Source: Sphingomonas spermidinifaciens (GTDB lineage Bacteria; Pseudomonadota; Alphaproteobacteria; Sphingomonadales; Sphingomonadaceae). Taken from it: a stretch of 64,000 nt of DNA. The notes under the pieces were generated by a model. The model was not told where the DNA came from. It did no database searches and was given only the letters and a program-made list of their open reading frames with translations. This document shows positions 55,301-63,669 of the stretch, piece after piece. Location: contig NZ_NWMW01000002.1 of assembly GCF_002351485.1 (NCBI RefSeq), positions 868,001 through 932,000 of the forward strand, written 5' to 3'. How positions within the stretch are numbered: the stretch's first letter is position 1; every line of letters starts with the position of its first letter. Both the position numbers and the translations under genes were made by a program.

Positions 55301-56322
55301 GCCGATGTGCCCGGCCGCCGGATAATCTCGACGATGACGTCGCCCGCCTCGATCGCGCGGGCCTCGGCATCGAAAAAGCCGTGCGGGACGCCGCCGCGAT
55401 AGAGGCGTACGCCAAGCCCGGTCTCGATCGCGGTCAGGGGCTTGCCCACTTCCTCGGGCCGGGCGGCGCGCTCGGCCAGTTGCACTCGGCCGTCGAAGCT
55501 GGCGAGGTCCATCATGTAATCGGCGACATGGCTGCCGCTGCACGAACTGGCGAGAAGCAGGCCGGCGAAGCTGACCGGGTTGATGACCGTCGTCGCGCCC
55601 GCGGCGCGCGCGGGCAGCTCGTTGTCTTCGGCCTTGACGATGACGCTGATCGGCAGCTCGGGGGCAAGGTGCCGCGCGGTGAGGGTGATGAGGATCGAGG
55701 TGTCGTCCCGCCCCGCCGCGACGATCAGCGAGCAGGCGTCGGCGATGCGCAGGTCGAGCAGCGTGCGGTCGCGCGTCGCGTCGCCCAGCATGATCGCGCA
55801 GCCCAGCGCCTCGGCCACCGCCAGACGCTCGGCCGAGCCGTCGACGACGACGATCGTTGCCGCGTCGCGGCCGCGGGCGATGAGCTCGTCGACCGCTTCT
55901 GATCCGGTCTGACCGAAGCCGGCGACGACGATGTGGCCAGTGAGCTCGCGCTGGATGCGTGCCATGCGCCACTTCTCCCATGTGCGTTTGAGGACGAAGT
56001 CATAGGTGGTGCCGATGAAGAGCAGCACGACGAAGACGCGGATTGGCGTCACGATCAGCGCGTCGAACAGGCGCGCCCGCTCGGTCACGGGGGCGATGTC
56101 GCCATAGCCCGTGGTGGTGATCGAGATGAAGGTGAAATAGACGACGTCGACGAAGCTGATCTCGCCGTCGTAATTGTCGCGCAGCCCCTCCCGGTCGAGC
56201 CAGTGGACGCCGATGGCGACGGCGAGCAGGCCGAGCACTGCCGTCACCCGCCAACCGATCGAAAGCCAGATCGGCAGCTGCGACTTGCGCCTGAGCGTGC
56301 CCGGGGCGGCGCGCCCGCTCAT
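55297..56322 (-). CDS. Two-helix potassium channel with RCK (TrkA-N) domain
   Basis: 341 residues. Two membrane helices (about 22-40 and 85-105) flank a pore loop with the selectivity filter ISITTTGYGDIAP. The cytosolic part has a Rossmann RCK domain (HIVVAGFGQTGSEAVDELIA), and a C-terminal TrkA-C-like region. It is a bacterial K+ channel of the MthK/GsuK class, possibly NAD-regulated. Lies in a block of overlapping genes with the LytM and DMT genes. Confidence 0.92.
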   Translation of the reverse strand: MSGRAAPGTLRRKSQLPIWLSIGWRVTAVLGLLAVAIGVHWLDREGLRDNYDGEISFVDVVYFTFISITTTGYGDIAPVTERARLFDALIVTPIRVFVVLLFIGTTYDFVLKRTWEKWRMARIQRELTGHIVVAGFGQTGSEAVDELIARGRDAATIVVVDGSAERLAVAEALGCAIMLGDATRDRTLLDLRIADACSLIVAAGRDDTSILITLTARHLAPELPISVIVKAEDNELPARAAGATTVINPVSFAGLLLASSCSGSHVADYMMDLASFDGRVQLAERAARPEEVGKPLTAIETGLGVRLYRGGVPHGFFDAEARAIEAGDVIVEIIRRPGTSA

Positions 56323-57386
56323 CGCCGCGGCAGGCGCGTCAGCGGATCGACGGGGGTGCGGCCGTCACGGATTTCGAAATGGAGCTCGGGTCGGTTGGCG
56401 GTGCCGGTGTCGCCCGAGAGTGCGATCGTCTGGCCGCGCTTCACCGCCTGGCCGCGCTGGACGAGGAGCTGGCCGGCATGGCCATAGACCGAGGTCAGGC
56501 GGCTGCCATGCTTGAGGATGACGAGCCCGCCCAATGACGGGATGTCGCTGCCCGCATAGGCGACGACGCCGTCGGCGGCGGCGGTGACCGGGGTTTCGAG
56601 CGGGACGGCGATCTTGATCCCGTCGTTGCGCTCGCCGCTGGCGCCGGGGCCGAAGCGGCGGACGACGCGGCCGCCGGCGACGGGCCACTGGAAGCCGCTG
56701 GTGATCCGCGCGGGCTCTGCCACGGCGGCCGTCGAGGGGAGAACGCGCTTGGCGGTCGCGGCGGGTCTGGCCGGCGCGGCATTCTCGGCGATGGCGGGCT
56801 GGCTGCCGGTGACGAGATCGTCGATGTCGAGGCGGAAGGCGGCGGCACGCTCGGCGCGGCTGGGCGCGCGCGCGGCGTCGCCGGGGATCAGCACACGCTG
56901 GCCGGTGCGCAGGATATAGGGCTCTTCAAGCCGGTTCGCATCGACGATGCGCGACCATTCGACGCCGTAGGCGCGGGCGATGGCGATGCCGGTCTGCCCC
57001 TCGCGCACCAGATGCCAGCGGCCGCCGGGGATCGACAGACGCTGACCGGGGAAGATGGTGAAAGGCGCCGAGAGCCCATTCTCGCGCGCGATCGCTTCGC
57101 TGGCGGCGCCGGTGCGGTCGGCGATGCGGCGAAGGTTGTCGCCGCGCTCGACGATGTAGGTCGAGGGCGAGATCGTCCGAGCATCGGCTGTGACCGGCCG
57201 CGCGACCCAGGCGGGCGGCGGCGCGGGGAGCGCGCGCACGCTTTCGTCCACGTCGCGGCGGATGGGCTCGTCCTGCGCGGGTGGCGGGGGCGGGGCGGGC
57301 GCGCGATCGGCACCGCCGGGGATCAGGCAGCCGGCAAGCAGTGCCGCCGGCCCCATCGCGGTCAGCCCGCGCCGCAAGTCCCCCAT
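56319..57386 (-). CDS. LysM/LytM envelope protein with degenerate M23 domain
   Basis: 355 residues. A lipobox-like signal (GPAALLAGC) makes it a probable lipoprotein. Two LysM motifs (STYIVERGDNLRRIADRTGA and WHLVREGQTGIAIARAYGVE) bind peptidoglycan. The C-terminal M23 fold is intact (YAGSDIPSLGGLVILKHGSR, YGHAGQLLVQRGQ), but the zinc site HxxxD is NDGIK and the HxH is LHFEI, so key ligands are missing. It is therefore like NlpD/EnvC/DipM, amidase activators, rather than an active hydrolase. It overlaps the K+ channel start by 4 nt. Confidence 0.9.
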   Translation of the reverse strand: MGDLRRGLTAMGPAALLAGCLIPGGADRAPAPPPPPAQDEPIRRDVDESVRALPAPPPAWVARPVTADARTISPSTYIVERGDNLRRIADRTGAASEAIARENGLSAPFTIFPGQRLSIPGGRWHLVREGQTGIAIARAYGVEWSRIVDANRLEEPYILRTGQRVLIPGDAARAPSRAERAAAFRLDIDDLVTGSQPAIAENAAPARPAATAKRVLPSTAAVAEPARITSGFQWPVAGGRVVRRFGPGASGERNDGIKIAVPLETPVTAAADGVVAYAGSDIPSLGGLVILKHGSRLTSVYGHAGQLLVQRGQAVKRGQTIALSGDTGTANRPELHFEIRDGRTPVDPLTRLPRR

Positions 57387-57396
57387 GCCGTCCCCC

Positions 57397-58167
57397 CTAG
57401 TCGCGATACGCTGCGATCAGCCTATTCATCGACTCCGCGTGCGTCAGGTCAAGATGGAGCGGCGTCACCGCGACGAAACCGTCCTGCACCGCCTCGAGAT
57501 CGGTGGCGTGCGCCGGCGTCTCGACCGCGACGGGGCCGAGGCCGAACCAGTGATATTCATAGCCGCGCGGATCGCGATTGGTGACGATCTGCAGCCGGCC
57601 ATAGTCGCGCAGGCCCTGTGAGACGACACGCACGCCCTGCACCTGGTCTGCGGGGAGCGCGGGGAAGTTGATGTTGACCAGCGTTCGCGGCGCCCAGTCG
57701 AGGTCGATCAGCGGCGCGAGGACCCTCGCCCCCCAATGGATCGCCGCGTCGAAGGGCACGGTGTCGCCCATCCCCTCGCGCGCATAGACCTGGCTCAATG
57801 CGATCGAACGAACGCCCGCCAGCGCCCCCTCCATCGCGGCGGAGACGGTGCCCGAATAGGTCACGTCCTCGGCAAGGTTCGCGCCGCGGTTGACGCCCGA
57901 CAGGATGATGTCGGGGGGCGCGTCGGCCATGATCTTGGCGAGCGCCATCATGACCGCATCGGTGGGCGTGCCGCTGACCGCGAACCGCTTTTCGCCGAAG
58001 CGGCGTATGCGCAAGGGGCGCGTGAGGGTCAGGGAATGGCCCGCGCCCGATTGCTCGTCGGCGGGTGCGACGACCCAGACGTCATCGCTGAACTGCGCGG
58101 CGATGTCCTCCAGCACCTTGAGGCCGGGGGCGTGATAGCCGTCGTCGTTGGTGACGAGGATGCGCAT
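57397..58167 (-). CDS. surE: 5'/3'-nucleotidase SurE
   Basis: 256 residues from the ATG at 58167; an earlier in-frame start only adds Arg-rich sequence from the serS gene. The metal site [16 protein letters not shown] is at the very N-terminus, and IILSGVNRGANLAEDVTYSG is the second motif. It removes phosphate from nucleoside monophosphates, and is often placed with pcm and nlpD; here the LytM gene follows 10 bp later, which reproduces that linkage. Confidence 0.96.
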   Translation of the reverse strand: MRILVTNDDGYHAPGLKVLEDIAAQFSDDVWVVAPADEQSGAGHSLTLTRPLRIRRFGEKRFAVSGTPTDAVMMALAKIMADAPPDIILSGVNRGANLAEDVTYSGTVSAAMEGALAGVRSIALSQVYAREGMGDTVPFDAAIHWGARVLAPLIDLDWAPRTLVNINFPALPADQVQGVRVVSQGLRDYGRLQIVTNRDPRGYEYHWFGLGPVAVETPAHATDLEAVQDGFVAVTPLHLDLTHAESMNRLIAAYRD

Positions 58168-59447
58168 CAGCGTGTCTCCAGCCGCTCGATGCCGCCCATA
58201 TAGGGCCGCAGCACCTCGGGCACCGTCACGCTGCCGTCGCCCTCCTGATAGTTCTCGAGTACCGCGACGAGCGTCCGCCCGACCGCGAGGCCCGAGCCGT
58301 TGAGCGTGTGGACGAACTCGGTCTTCTTCTGCTCGCCGGCGACGCGGTAGCGGGTGTTCATCCGCCGCGCCTGGAACGCGCCGGTATTCGAGCAGGAGCT
58401 GATCTCGCGCCACGCCCCCTGGCCGGGCAGCCAGACCTCCAGATCATAGGTCTTGCGCGCGCCGAAGCCCATGTCGCCGGTGCAGAGCAGAAGCTTGCGA
58501 TAGGGCAGGTTCAGGCGTTCGAGGATCGTCTCGGCCGCGCGGGTCATGCGCTCGTGCTCCGCCTCGCTGTCCTCGGGCCGGACGATGCTGACGAGCTCGC
58601 ACTTCTCGAACTGGTGCTGGCGGATGAAGCCGCGCGTGTCGCGCCCAGCGGCGCCCGCCTCCGACCGGAAGCAGAGGGTGAGCGCGGTGAGGCGGAGCGG
58701 CAGGACGCTTTCGTCGATGAGCTCGCCCATGACGCTGGCGGTGAGGGAGACTTCGCTGGTGGGAATGAGCCAGCGCTGATCGGACGTCTGGAAACTGTCG
58801 TCGGCGAATTTGGGCAGCTTGTCGGTGCCGTACATCGCCTCGTCCCTGACAAGGACGGGCGGGTTGCATTCCTCGTACCCGTGCTCGCGCGTCTGGACGT
58901 CGAGCATGAACTGGCCGAGCGCGCGGTGGAGGCGCGCGATCGGCCCGCGCAGGAAGGTGAAGCGTGCGCCCGACAGCCGCGCGCCGGTCTCGAAATCCAT
59001 GCCGAGCGCGGGGGCGAGATCGGCGTGCTCGCGGGGCGCGAAGTCGAACTCGCGGGGGGTGCCCCAGCGGGCGACCTCCTGATTGTCTTCCTCGCCGCCG
59101 CCCATCGGCACGTCGTCGGCGGGCAGGTTGGGGATCACTTCCAGCGCGGCCTTGAGCCGGCCGGCGACCTCGCGCTCCTCGTCTTCCAGTTGCGGCAGGC
59201 GGGTCTTGAGCGCGGCGACCTCTGCCTTCAGCGCCTCGGCGGCGGCGGTGTCGCCCTTGGCCATCGCGGCGCCGATCGCCTTCGATGCCTCGTTGCGGCG
59301 GGCCTGACCCACCTGAAGCTCGGTGACGATCGCGCGGCGGCGCTCGTCGAGCGCAACCAGATCGGCCGCGAGCGGCGACAGGCCACGCTTCGCCAGCGCA
59401 GCGTCGAAGGCGGCAGGGTCGTCGCGGATCAGGCGGATGTCGTGCAT
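58167..59447 (-). CDS. serS: Seryl-tRNA synthetase
   Basis: 426 residues from the ATG at 59447. The N-terminal coiled-coil arm (about 30-105) grips tRNA-Ser, starting [18 protein letters not shown]. Class II motifs are present: [37 protein letters not shown] (motif 2) and the last motif with [20 protein letters not shown]. Stop overlaps the surE start (TGATG). The order serS-surE-LytM is common in alphaproteobacteria. Confidence 0.97.
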   Translation of the reverse strand: MHDIRLIRDDPAAFDAALAKRGLSPLAADLVALDERRRAIVTELQVGQARRNEASKAIGAAMAKGDTAAAEALKAEVAALKTRLPQLEDEEREVAGRLKAALEVIPNLPADDVPMGGGEEDNQEVARWGTPREFDFAPREHADLAPALGMDFETGARLSGARFTFLRGPIARLHRALGQFMLDVQTREHGYEECNPPVLVRDEAMYGTDKLPKFADDSFQTSDQRWLIPTSEVSLTASVMGELIDESVLPLRLTALTLCFRSEAGAAGRDTRGFIRQHQFEKCELVSIVRPEDSEAEHERMTRAAETILERLNLPYRKLLLCTGDMGFGARKTYDLEVWLPGQGAWREISSCSNTGAFQARRMNTRYRVAGEQKKTEFVHTLNGSGLAVGRTLVAVLENYQEGDGSVTVPEVLRPYMGGIERLETR

Positions 59448-59538
59448 GGCCCGCGCTATGGCCCTTGAGACCGCCCGAGCGCAACCCGCGCGGGCCGGGG
59501 CGCGTTGATCGTGCGGACCCAAAACAAGGAGAAACGCG

Positions 59539-59997
59539 ATGCAGGTTCCGCACGAGGCATTCGTGGTGGTCGCCGACGGGCGCAAGATGCTGTTCTTCCG
59601 CAACCAGGGCGATGCCGAGCATCTCAACCTGGTGGTCGAGCGGGTGCGCGAACAGGACAATCCGCCCGATCGCGATCAGGCCGCCGCCCCCTCGGACCAG
59701 TCGCAATCGTCACGCGCCTATGGCAGCAATTTCGCGAGCGGCGGCGCGACGTCGGAGCGCGTCGACTTCCACCAGATGGCCGAGGACCGCTTCGCTGCCG
59801 AGACCGCCGAGATGCTCAGGAAGCGTGCGCTTCGTAACGATTTCGAGACGTTGATCGTGGTGGCGCCGCCGCGCACGCTCGGCGAGCTGCGCAAGCATTA
59901 TCACAAGGAGGTCGAGCAGCGGCTGGCGGGCGAGCTCGACAAGGACCTGACCGGGCATCCGGTGCCTGAGATCGAGAAGGCACTGAGCGCGGCCTGA
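59539..59997 (+). CDS. Host attachment family protein
   Basis: 152 residues, soluble. The start [20 protein letters not shown] is the usual opening of the host-attachment family (PF10116), named after an Agrobacterium attachment-linked gene. The end [20 protein letters not shown], then [14 protein letters not shown] resembles a release-factor-like fold. AAGGAG lies 8 nt before the ATG. Function in free-living sphingomonads is unclear. Confidence 0.88.
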   Translation: MQVPHEAFVVVADGRKMLFFRNQGDAEHLNLVVERVREQDNPPDRDQAAAPSDQSQSSRAYGSNFASGGATSERVDFHQMAEDRFAAETAEMLRKRALRNDFETLIVVAPPRTLGELRKHYHKEVEQRLAGELDKDLTGHPVPEIEKALSAA

Positions 59998-60006
59998 GCC
60001 GACATG

Positions 60007-60037
60007 AAAAGCCCCTCCCGTCAGGCACGGGAGGGGC
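60007..60037 (-). terminator. Rho-independent terminator of the Ser/Gly-rich gene
   Basis: GCCCCTCCCG (60011-60020) and CGGGAGGGGC (60028-60037) form a perfect 10-bp stem with a 7-nt loop. On the minus strand TTTT follows. It is 45 bp beyond the stop of the Ser/Gly-rich protein and 13 bp past the convergent host-attachment gene. Confidence 0.88.
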
Positions 60038-60081
60038 AGGGAGTGTCGGTTGAGCGGGACGGTGCGCCCGCCGATCGCGAA

Positions 60082-61197
60082 TCAGGCGGCCTTGCGCTTC
60101 ATGAAGCGGCCGCGGGCGACCAGCGCCGCGGCGCCGGCGCCGAACAGCAGCAGCATCGGCGGCGCGGGGACCGGGGTCGGCGGCGGGCCGCCCGACGAGC
60201 CGCTCGAACCCGACGAGCTGGCGCTCGATGCCGACGAGGCGCTGGAGGCCGAGCTCGCGCTCGAACCCGACGAGCCGGTGGAGCCCGAGGAGGTGCTCGA
60301 CCAGCCGCCCGAGGTCGACCAGCCGCTCGACCCGCTCGACGAGGCCGAGGAGGCGCTGGAAGCCGAGCTGGCGCTCGATGCGCTCGACCCGGACGAACCG
60401 CTGGAACCTGAAGAGCCGCTCGATCCCGACGAGCCTGACGAACCGCTCGAACCCGAGGAGCCATGGCCCGGATAGTCGGGCTTGTCAGGCTTGCCGGGCT
60501 TCCCGCCCGACGACCCGCCCGACGACGCGGAGGAGGCCGACGACGCGCTCGAGGCCGAGGACGCCGACGACGAGGACGAAGAAGACGAGACGTTGCCGCT
60601 AGACGAGCTGGTCGAGGAGACGTTGCCGCTCGAGGTCGAACTGGTCGAGGACACGCCGCCGGTCGAGGTCGACGATCCGCCCGACGCCGAGGAAGTGGAC
60701 GACCCGCCCGAACCGCCCGAGGCCGACGAGGTCGAACCGCCGCTGGTGCTGGTCGAGCCGCCCGACGAGGTCGAGGAGATGACGATCGAGCCGCCCCCGC
60801 CGCCGCCCGCGAAACCGCCCCCGAAGAAGCCGCCGCCAAAGCCGCCGCCGAACCCGCCCGAGCCGCCGACGAAGACGGGACCGCCGCCGCCGCCGCCCGA
60901 GATGATCGGCTGGGCGTCGAGCGCCGGGGGCACGGGGATCGGCGCGCCCTGCGTCGTCACCGTCACCGTCTGCGGCTGGCACTGCGCGGTTTTGGTGATC
61001 GTGCGGCGGACGAGCTTCTTGCCGGTGCCGGCATAGGCGCGCTTGGCCGCGACGCGCTTTTCGACGACACGCTTCGTCACCACGCGCTCGGCCCGCGCCG
61101 TTTCGGCGACATGGACCGCGCCGCCACCGACGATGGCGCCGCCACAAGTGCAGGCGCAGAGTTTCGCCAGAGCCATCTTTACCGACATACCGCTCAT
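60082..61197 (-). CDS. Ser/Gly-rich protein with PEP-CTERM-like tail
   Basis: 371 residues. The N-terminus (KMALAKLCACTCGGAIVGGG) is weakly signal-like and has two Cys. A basic region (VVTKRVVEKRVAAKRAYAG, then KKLVRRTITKTAQCQPQTVT) is followed by Gly-rich runs and then about 200 residues of SSG, SSA and SST repeats. The C-terminus TPVPAPPMLLLFGAGAAALV then Arg-rich RGRFMKRKAA is like a PEP-CTERM sorting signal (VPAP, hydrophobic helix, basic tail). It is likely exported and surface linked, perhaps glycosylated on the Ser repeats. No exosortase gene is in the window. Confidence 0.75.
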   Translation of the reverse strand: MSGMSVKMALAKLCACTCGGAIVGGGAVHVAETARAERVVTKRVVEKRVAAKRAYAGTGKKLVRRTITKTAQCQPQTVTVTTQGAPIPVPPALDAQPIISGGGGGGPVFVGGSGGFGGGFGGGFFGGGFAGGGGGGSIVISSTSSGGSTSTSGGSTSSASGGSGGSSTSSASGGSSTSTGGVSSTSSTSSGNVSSTSSSSGNVSSSSSSSSASSASSASSASSASSGGSSGGKPGKPDKPDYPGHGSSGSSGSSGSSGSSGSSGSSGSSGSSASSASSASSASSASSSGSSGWSTSGGWSSTSSGSTGSSGSSASSASSASSASSASSSGSSGSSGGPPPTPVPAPPMLLLFGAGAAALVARGRFMKRKAA

Positions 61198-61594
61198 CTC
61201 TTTTCGCTACTGACAACCGGCGGGCCGATCATCAGATGAAGCAGCCACATGCCGCCGATGAACTCACAGTGCAGAACAAAGAATTAAGTTCAACGATGTT
61301 AACCGTCTTCGCGGCGTCCCGTCGCAGGATTCTCGCCGCTTGACAGTCGCCATTATGGTTAACGTCCGCTTCCGGGACAGAATCGCCGCGGGGCGATCGC
61401 TATATTGAGAAAACGCGGCGTTCACCGTCGCGCAAGCCGGTCGCGGCTATGTCACGGCTCACCGCCGGGCTGCGGCCGAATTTAACGTGCTTGTAGCGAC
61501 CCTTCGCCGCTTCTATAGGCGCAGCCCAAGGCAAGAGGTCCCGGGCGTTCGCGGCATGGGGGTGTCGCACCGGCTCCCGGTCGTGGAGAGTGGC
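61198..61594. other. 397-bp intergenic region before dksA
   Basis: Divergent control region of the Ser/Gly-rich gene and dksA, A/T-richer than average at 61240-61310. It contains TTGACAG at 61340-61346 with GTTAAC 11 nt later (61358-61363), a second GTTAAC at 61298-61303 and GCTATATTG at 61399-61407, which are promoter-like. GTTAAC recurs at 62078-62083 before the PilZ gene. I see no gene or stable terminator in it. Confidence 0.45.
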
Positions 61595-62056
61595 ATGGCG
61601 ACTGCGTTGGATCGATTCGAGAGCGCGCCGGATCCGGCGGCGAATGACGGCCTGATGGACGGCTATCGTCCGAGCGCCGACGAACCTTTCATGAACGAGC
61701 GGCAGCAGGCCTATTTCCGCGCCAAGCTGCTTGGATGGAAGGACGCGATCCTGCGCGAGGCGCAGGTGACGCTGGGCCAGCTCCAGATCGACTCGCTGCG
61801 CGAGGCCGACCTGACCGACCGCGCGTCGAGCGAGACCGACTGGTCGATCGAGCTGCGCACCCGCGACCGCCAGCGCAAGCTCATCTCCAAGATCGAGGCG
61901 GCGCTGCGCCGGATCGACGAAGGCGAGTACGGCTATTGCGAAGTTACCGGCGAGCCGATCAGCCTCGCCCGGCTGGAAGCGCGGCCGATCGCGACGATGA
62001 CGGTCGAGGCGCAGGAGCGCCACGAGCGCAACGAAAAGGTGTCGCGCGAGGAATAG
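61595..62056 (+). CDS. dksA: RNA polymerase-binding transcription factor DksA
   Basis: 153 residues from the ATG at 61595 behind GGAGAG; upstream in-frame codons add an unlikely 36 residues. The coiled coil (FRAKLLGWKDAILREAQVTL onward) leads to the zinc-finger-like domain GEYGYCEVTGEPISLARLEA then RPIATMTVEAQERHERNEKV. Only one of the four zinc Cys is kept, the pattern usual for alphaproteobacterial DksA. With ppGpp it adjusts rRNA and amino-acid promoters. Confidence 0.93.
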   Translation: MATALDRFESAPDPAANDGLMDGYRPSADEPFMNERQQAYFRAKLLGWKDAILREAQVTLGQLQIDSLREADLTDRASSETDWSIELRTRDRQRKLISKIEAALRRIDEGEYGYCEVTGEPISLARLEARPIATMTVEAQERHERNEKVSREE

Positions 62057-62140
62057 CGGGGCGCCGACGGGCGCCGGGTTAACGCTTTCGACACCGCGCG
62101 TAAGTCAGATGGCAATGCCCGTTTCGTAGTCGAGACCGTG

Positions 62141-62539
62141 ATGGACCGTTCGCCCGATCGCCCCAGTGCCGATGCCGCCGTGCTCGCGAAGGGCAGGGGA
62201 CGTCATGCCGCGCGCGACAGCCTGCTTCTCACCGCGCGGCTCCGCATCGGCGAGAATGCCGCCGACGTGCGTATCCGCAACCTGTCCGCCGGTGGCCTGA
62301 TGGCCGAATACCCGCGGCCGGTGTCGCTGGGTGAGCCCGTCGAGATCGACGTTCGCGGGATCGGGCCGGTCGTCGGGCGTATCGCCTGGGCCACCGACGG
62401 TCGCGTCGGCATCGCCTTTGACGAGCCGATCGATCCGATGCTGGCGCGAAAGCCCGTGACGTCGCGCAAGGCGAAGGGCAGTGATTCGAGCTGGCTGCAC
62501 GTCTATCCGGCAGCGACTCCGCCGCGCCTCAAGCGCTGA
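62141..62539 (+). CDS. PilZ-domain protein
   Basis: 132 residues. The PilZ core is ENAADVRIRNLSAGGLMAEY with the NxSxGG-type element and a later GRIAWATDGRVGIAFDEPI; the upstream RxxxR-like element is GRGRHAARDSLLLTARLRI. It may bind cyclic di-GMP, though the Arg pair is not the canonical RxxxR. A GTG one codon upstream is also open. GTTAAC lies 58 bp before the start. Confidence 0.8.
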   Translation: MDRSPDRPSADAAVLAKGRGRHAARDSLLLTARLRIGENAADVRIRNLSAGGLMAEYPRPVSLGEPVEIDVRGIGPVVGRIAWATDGRVGIAFDEPIDPMLARKPVTSRKAKGSDSSWLHVYPAATPPRLKR

Positions 62540-62587
62540 AGGCAGCGGGGGGCCGCGCCGCCCGTCGCGGCGCGGCGGGTGCCGCGA

Positions 62588-62743
62588 TCAGATCGCGGCG
62601 ATCTCCTCCTTCACGCGGAGCTTGCGACGCTTCAGATCCGCCAACAGCGCCTGGTCGGGAAGCGGTCGCTTGATCTCGGCCGAGATGCGGCGGTCGAGCG
62701 TGGCGTGCTTGGCTTCCAGCGCGGTCAGGTGCGAGGTCTGCAT
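62588..62743 (-). CDS. YdcH/DUF465 family small protein
   Basis: 51 residues from the ATG at 62743, with AAGGAGA 9 nt upstream. The whole protein is one helical hairpin: SHLTALEAKHATLDRRISAE then ALLADLKRRKLRVKEEIAAI, matching DUF465. Function unknown. A second DUF465 gene starts 163 bp away in the opposite direction. Confidence 0.88.
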   Translation of the reverse strand: MQTSHLTALEAKHATLDRRISAEIKRPLPDQALLADLKRRKLRVKEEIAAI

Positions 62744-62905
62744 TGCTGCGGTCTCCTTGGCTCTGGTTTGGGGGAGTCGGATTAAATCACCGATCGGCCC
62801 GGTTGTCGCGCCCCAATCGCCGTGCGACACGCTATGCCGAGCCGATTTTCGCGCCCGGCGGTTCGTCGCATCGCCGGGCCGGGGCATGAAGGGGACCAAG
62901 CGCGC

Positions 62906-63103
62906 ATGGACGACGCCGAACTGCGCCGCCGACTCGAGCTCTTGCGCGTCGAGCATCGCGACCTCGACGACTCGATCGCGGCGCTGCGCGAGGCGGGGAG
63001 CATCGACCAGCTCCAGCTCGCCCGGCTCAAGAAGCGCAAGCTGCGCCTGCGCGACGAGATCGCGATGATCGAGGACGAGCTCGTTCCCGACATCATCGCC
63101 TGA
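62906..63103 (+). CDS. YdcH/DUF465 family small protein, second copy
   Basis: 65 residues from the ATG at 62906 behind AAGGGGA; an earlier in-frame start would add 28 Arg-rich residues. Sequence: LRRRLELLRVEHRDLDDSIA then LQLARLKKRKLRLRDEIAMI, the same KxRK-L-x-L-RDEI pattern as the divergent copy. The C-terminal extension (EDELVPDIIA) is acidic. Function unknown. Confidence 0.85.
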   Translation: MDDAELRRRLELLRVEHRDLDDSIAALREAGSIDQLQLARLKKRKLRLRDEIAMIEDELVPDIIA

Positions 63104-63184
63104 CCCGCGCCAGTTCGGGACATCGCGCGACGGCCCGCCCAATCGGAGATTTTATCGGCCGCGCGGCTATGGCATCGATGCGCG

Positions 63185-63643
63185 ATGCAAGGGGAAAGTG
63201 CCGCCCGGTTCGAACGCCGGCTGATCGACTCGCTCTATACCGAGGCGATGCTGCTCGCCGACGAGGCGCGCGACTATTTCGACGAATCGGGCCGTGCCGA
63301 CCGCGACGCGCTGGCGCCGCTGGCGCGGGTGTCCTTCTCCTGCGAATCGCTCAAGATCACGACGCGGCTGATGCACGTCATCGCCTGGCTCCTGACCCAG
63401 CGCGCGGTGATGGCGGGCGAGCTGAGCGCGGTCGACGCGCTCGACGGCTCGCGCCGCTTGGGCGATGCGCCCGCGAGCGAGCCGGCGGCGGTCGAGACTC
63501 TACCCCCGCGCGCCCGCTCACTGGTCGAGGCGAGCAGCCGCCTTCATTGGCGAGTCGCGCAGCTCGATACCGCCCAGGCGAGCGTGACCCCGGCCGCGAG
63601 TCCCGCGCGGGTGATGATCGAGCGGCTGGCGCGGGCGCTTTAG
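63185..63643 (+). CDS. rcdA: DUF1465 protein, RcdA-like CtrA proteolysis adaptor
   Basis: 152 residues, helical. Typical DUF1465 pieces are LIDSLYTEAMLLADEARDYF, then FSCESLKITTRLMHVIAWLL TQRA region and the tail PARVMIERLARAL. In Caulobacter the homolog RcdA is an adaptor for ClpXP degradation of the cell-cycle regulator CtrA. Here the role is inferred by homology. Confidence 0.85.
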   Translation: MQGESAARFERRLIDSLYTEAMLLADEARDYFDESGRADRDALAPLARVSFSCESLKITTRLMHVIAWLLTQRAVMAGELSAVDALDGSRRLGDAPASEPAAVETLPPRARSLVEASSRLHWRVAQLDTAQASVTPAASPARVMIERLARAL

Positions 63644-63669
63644 GGCGGGCGGGCTCGCGCCTAGCGTTT

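Noticed and set aside
58167-59540. Possible tRNA gene near serS
   Set aside because: No cloverleaf or TTCGA/T-arm pattern found on either strand in the gaps.
60180-60480. Repetitive DNA that might be a CRISPR or minisatellite array
   Set aside because: Units are short, in frame and encode SSG/SSA repeats; there are no unique spacers and no cas genes.
61284-61302. TTAA pair resembling a full CtrA box
   Set aside because: The two TTAA are 11 nt apart rather than the 7 nt of a CtrA site.
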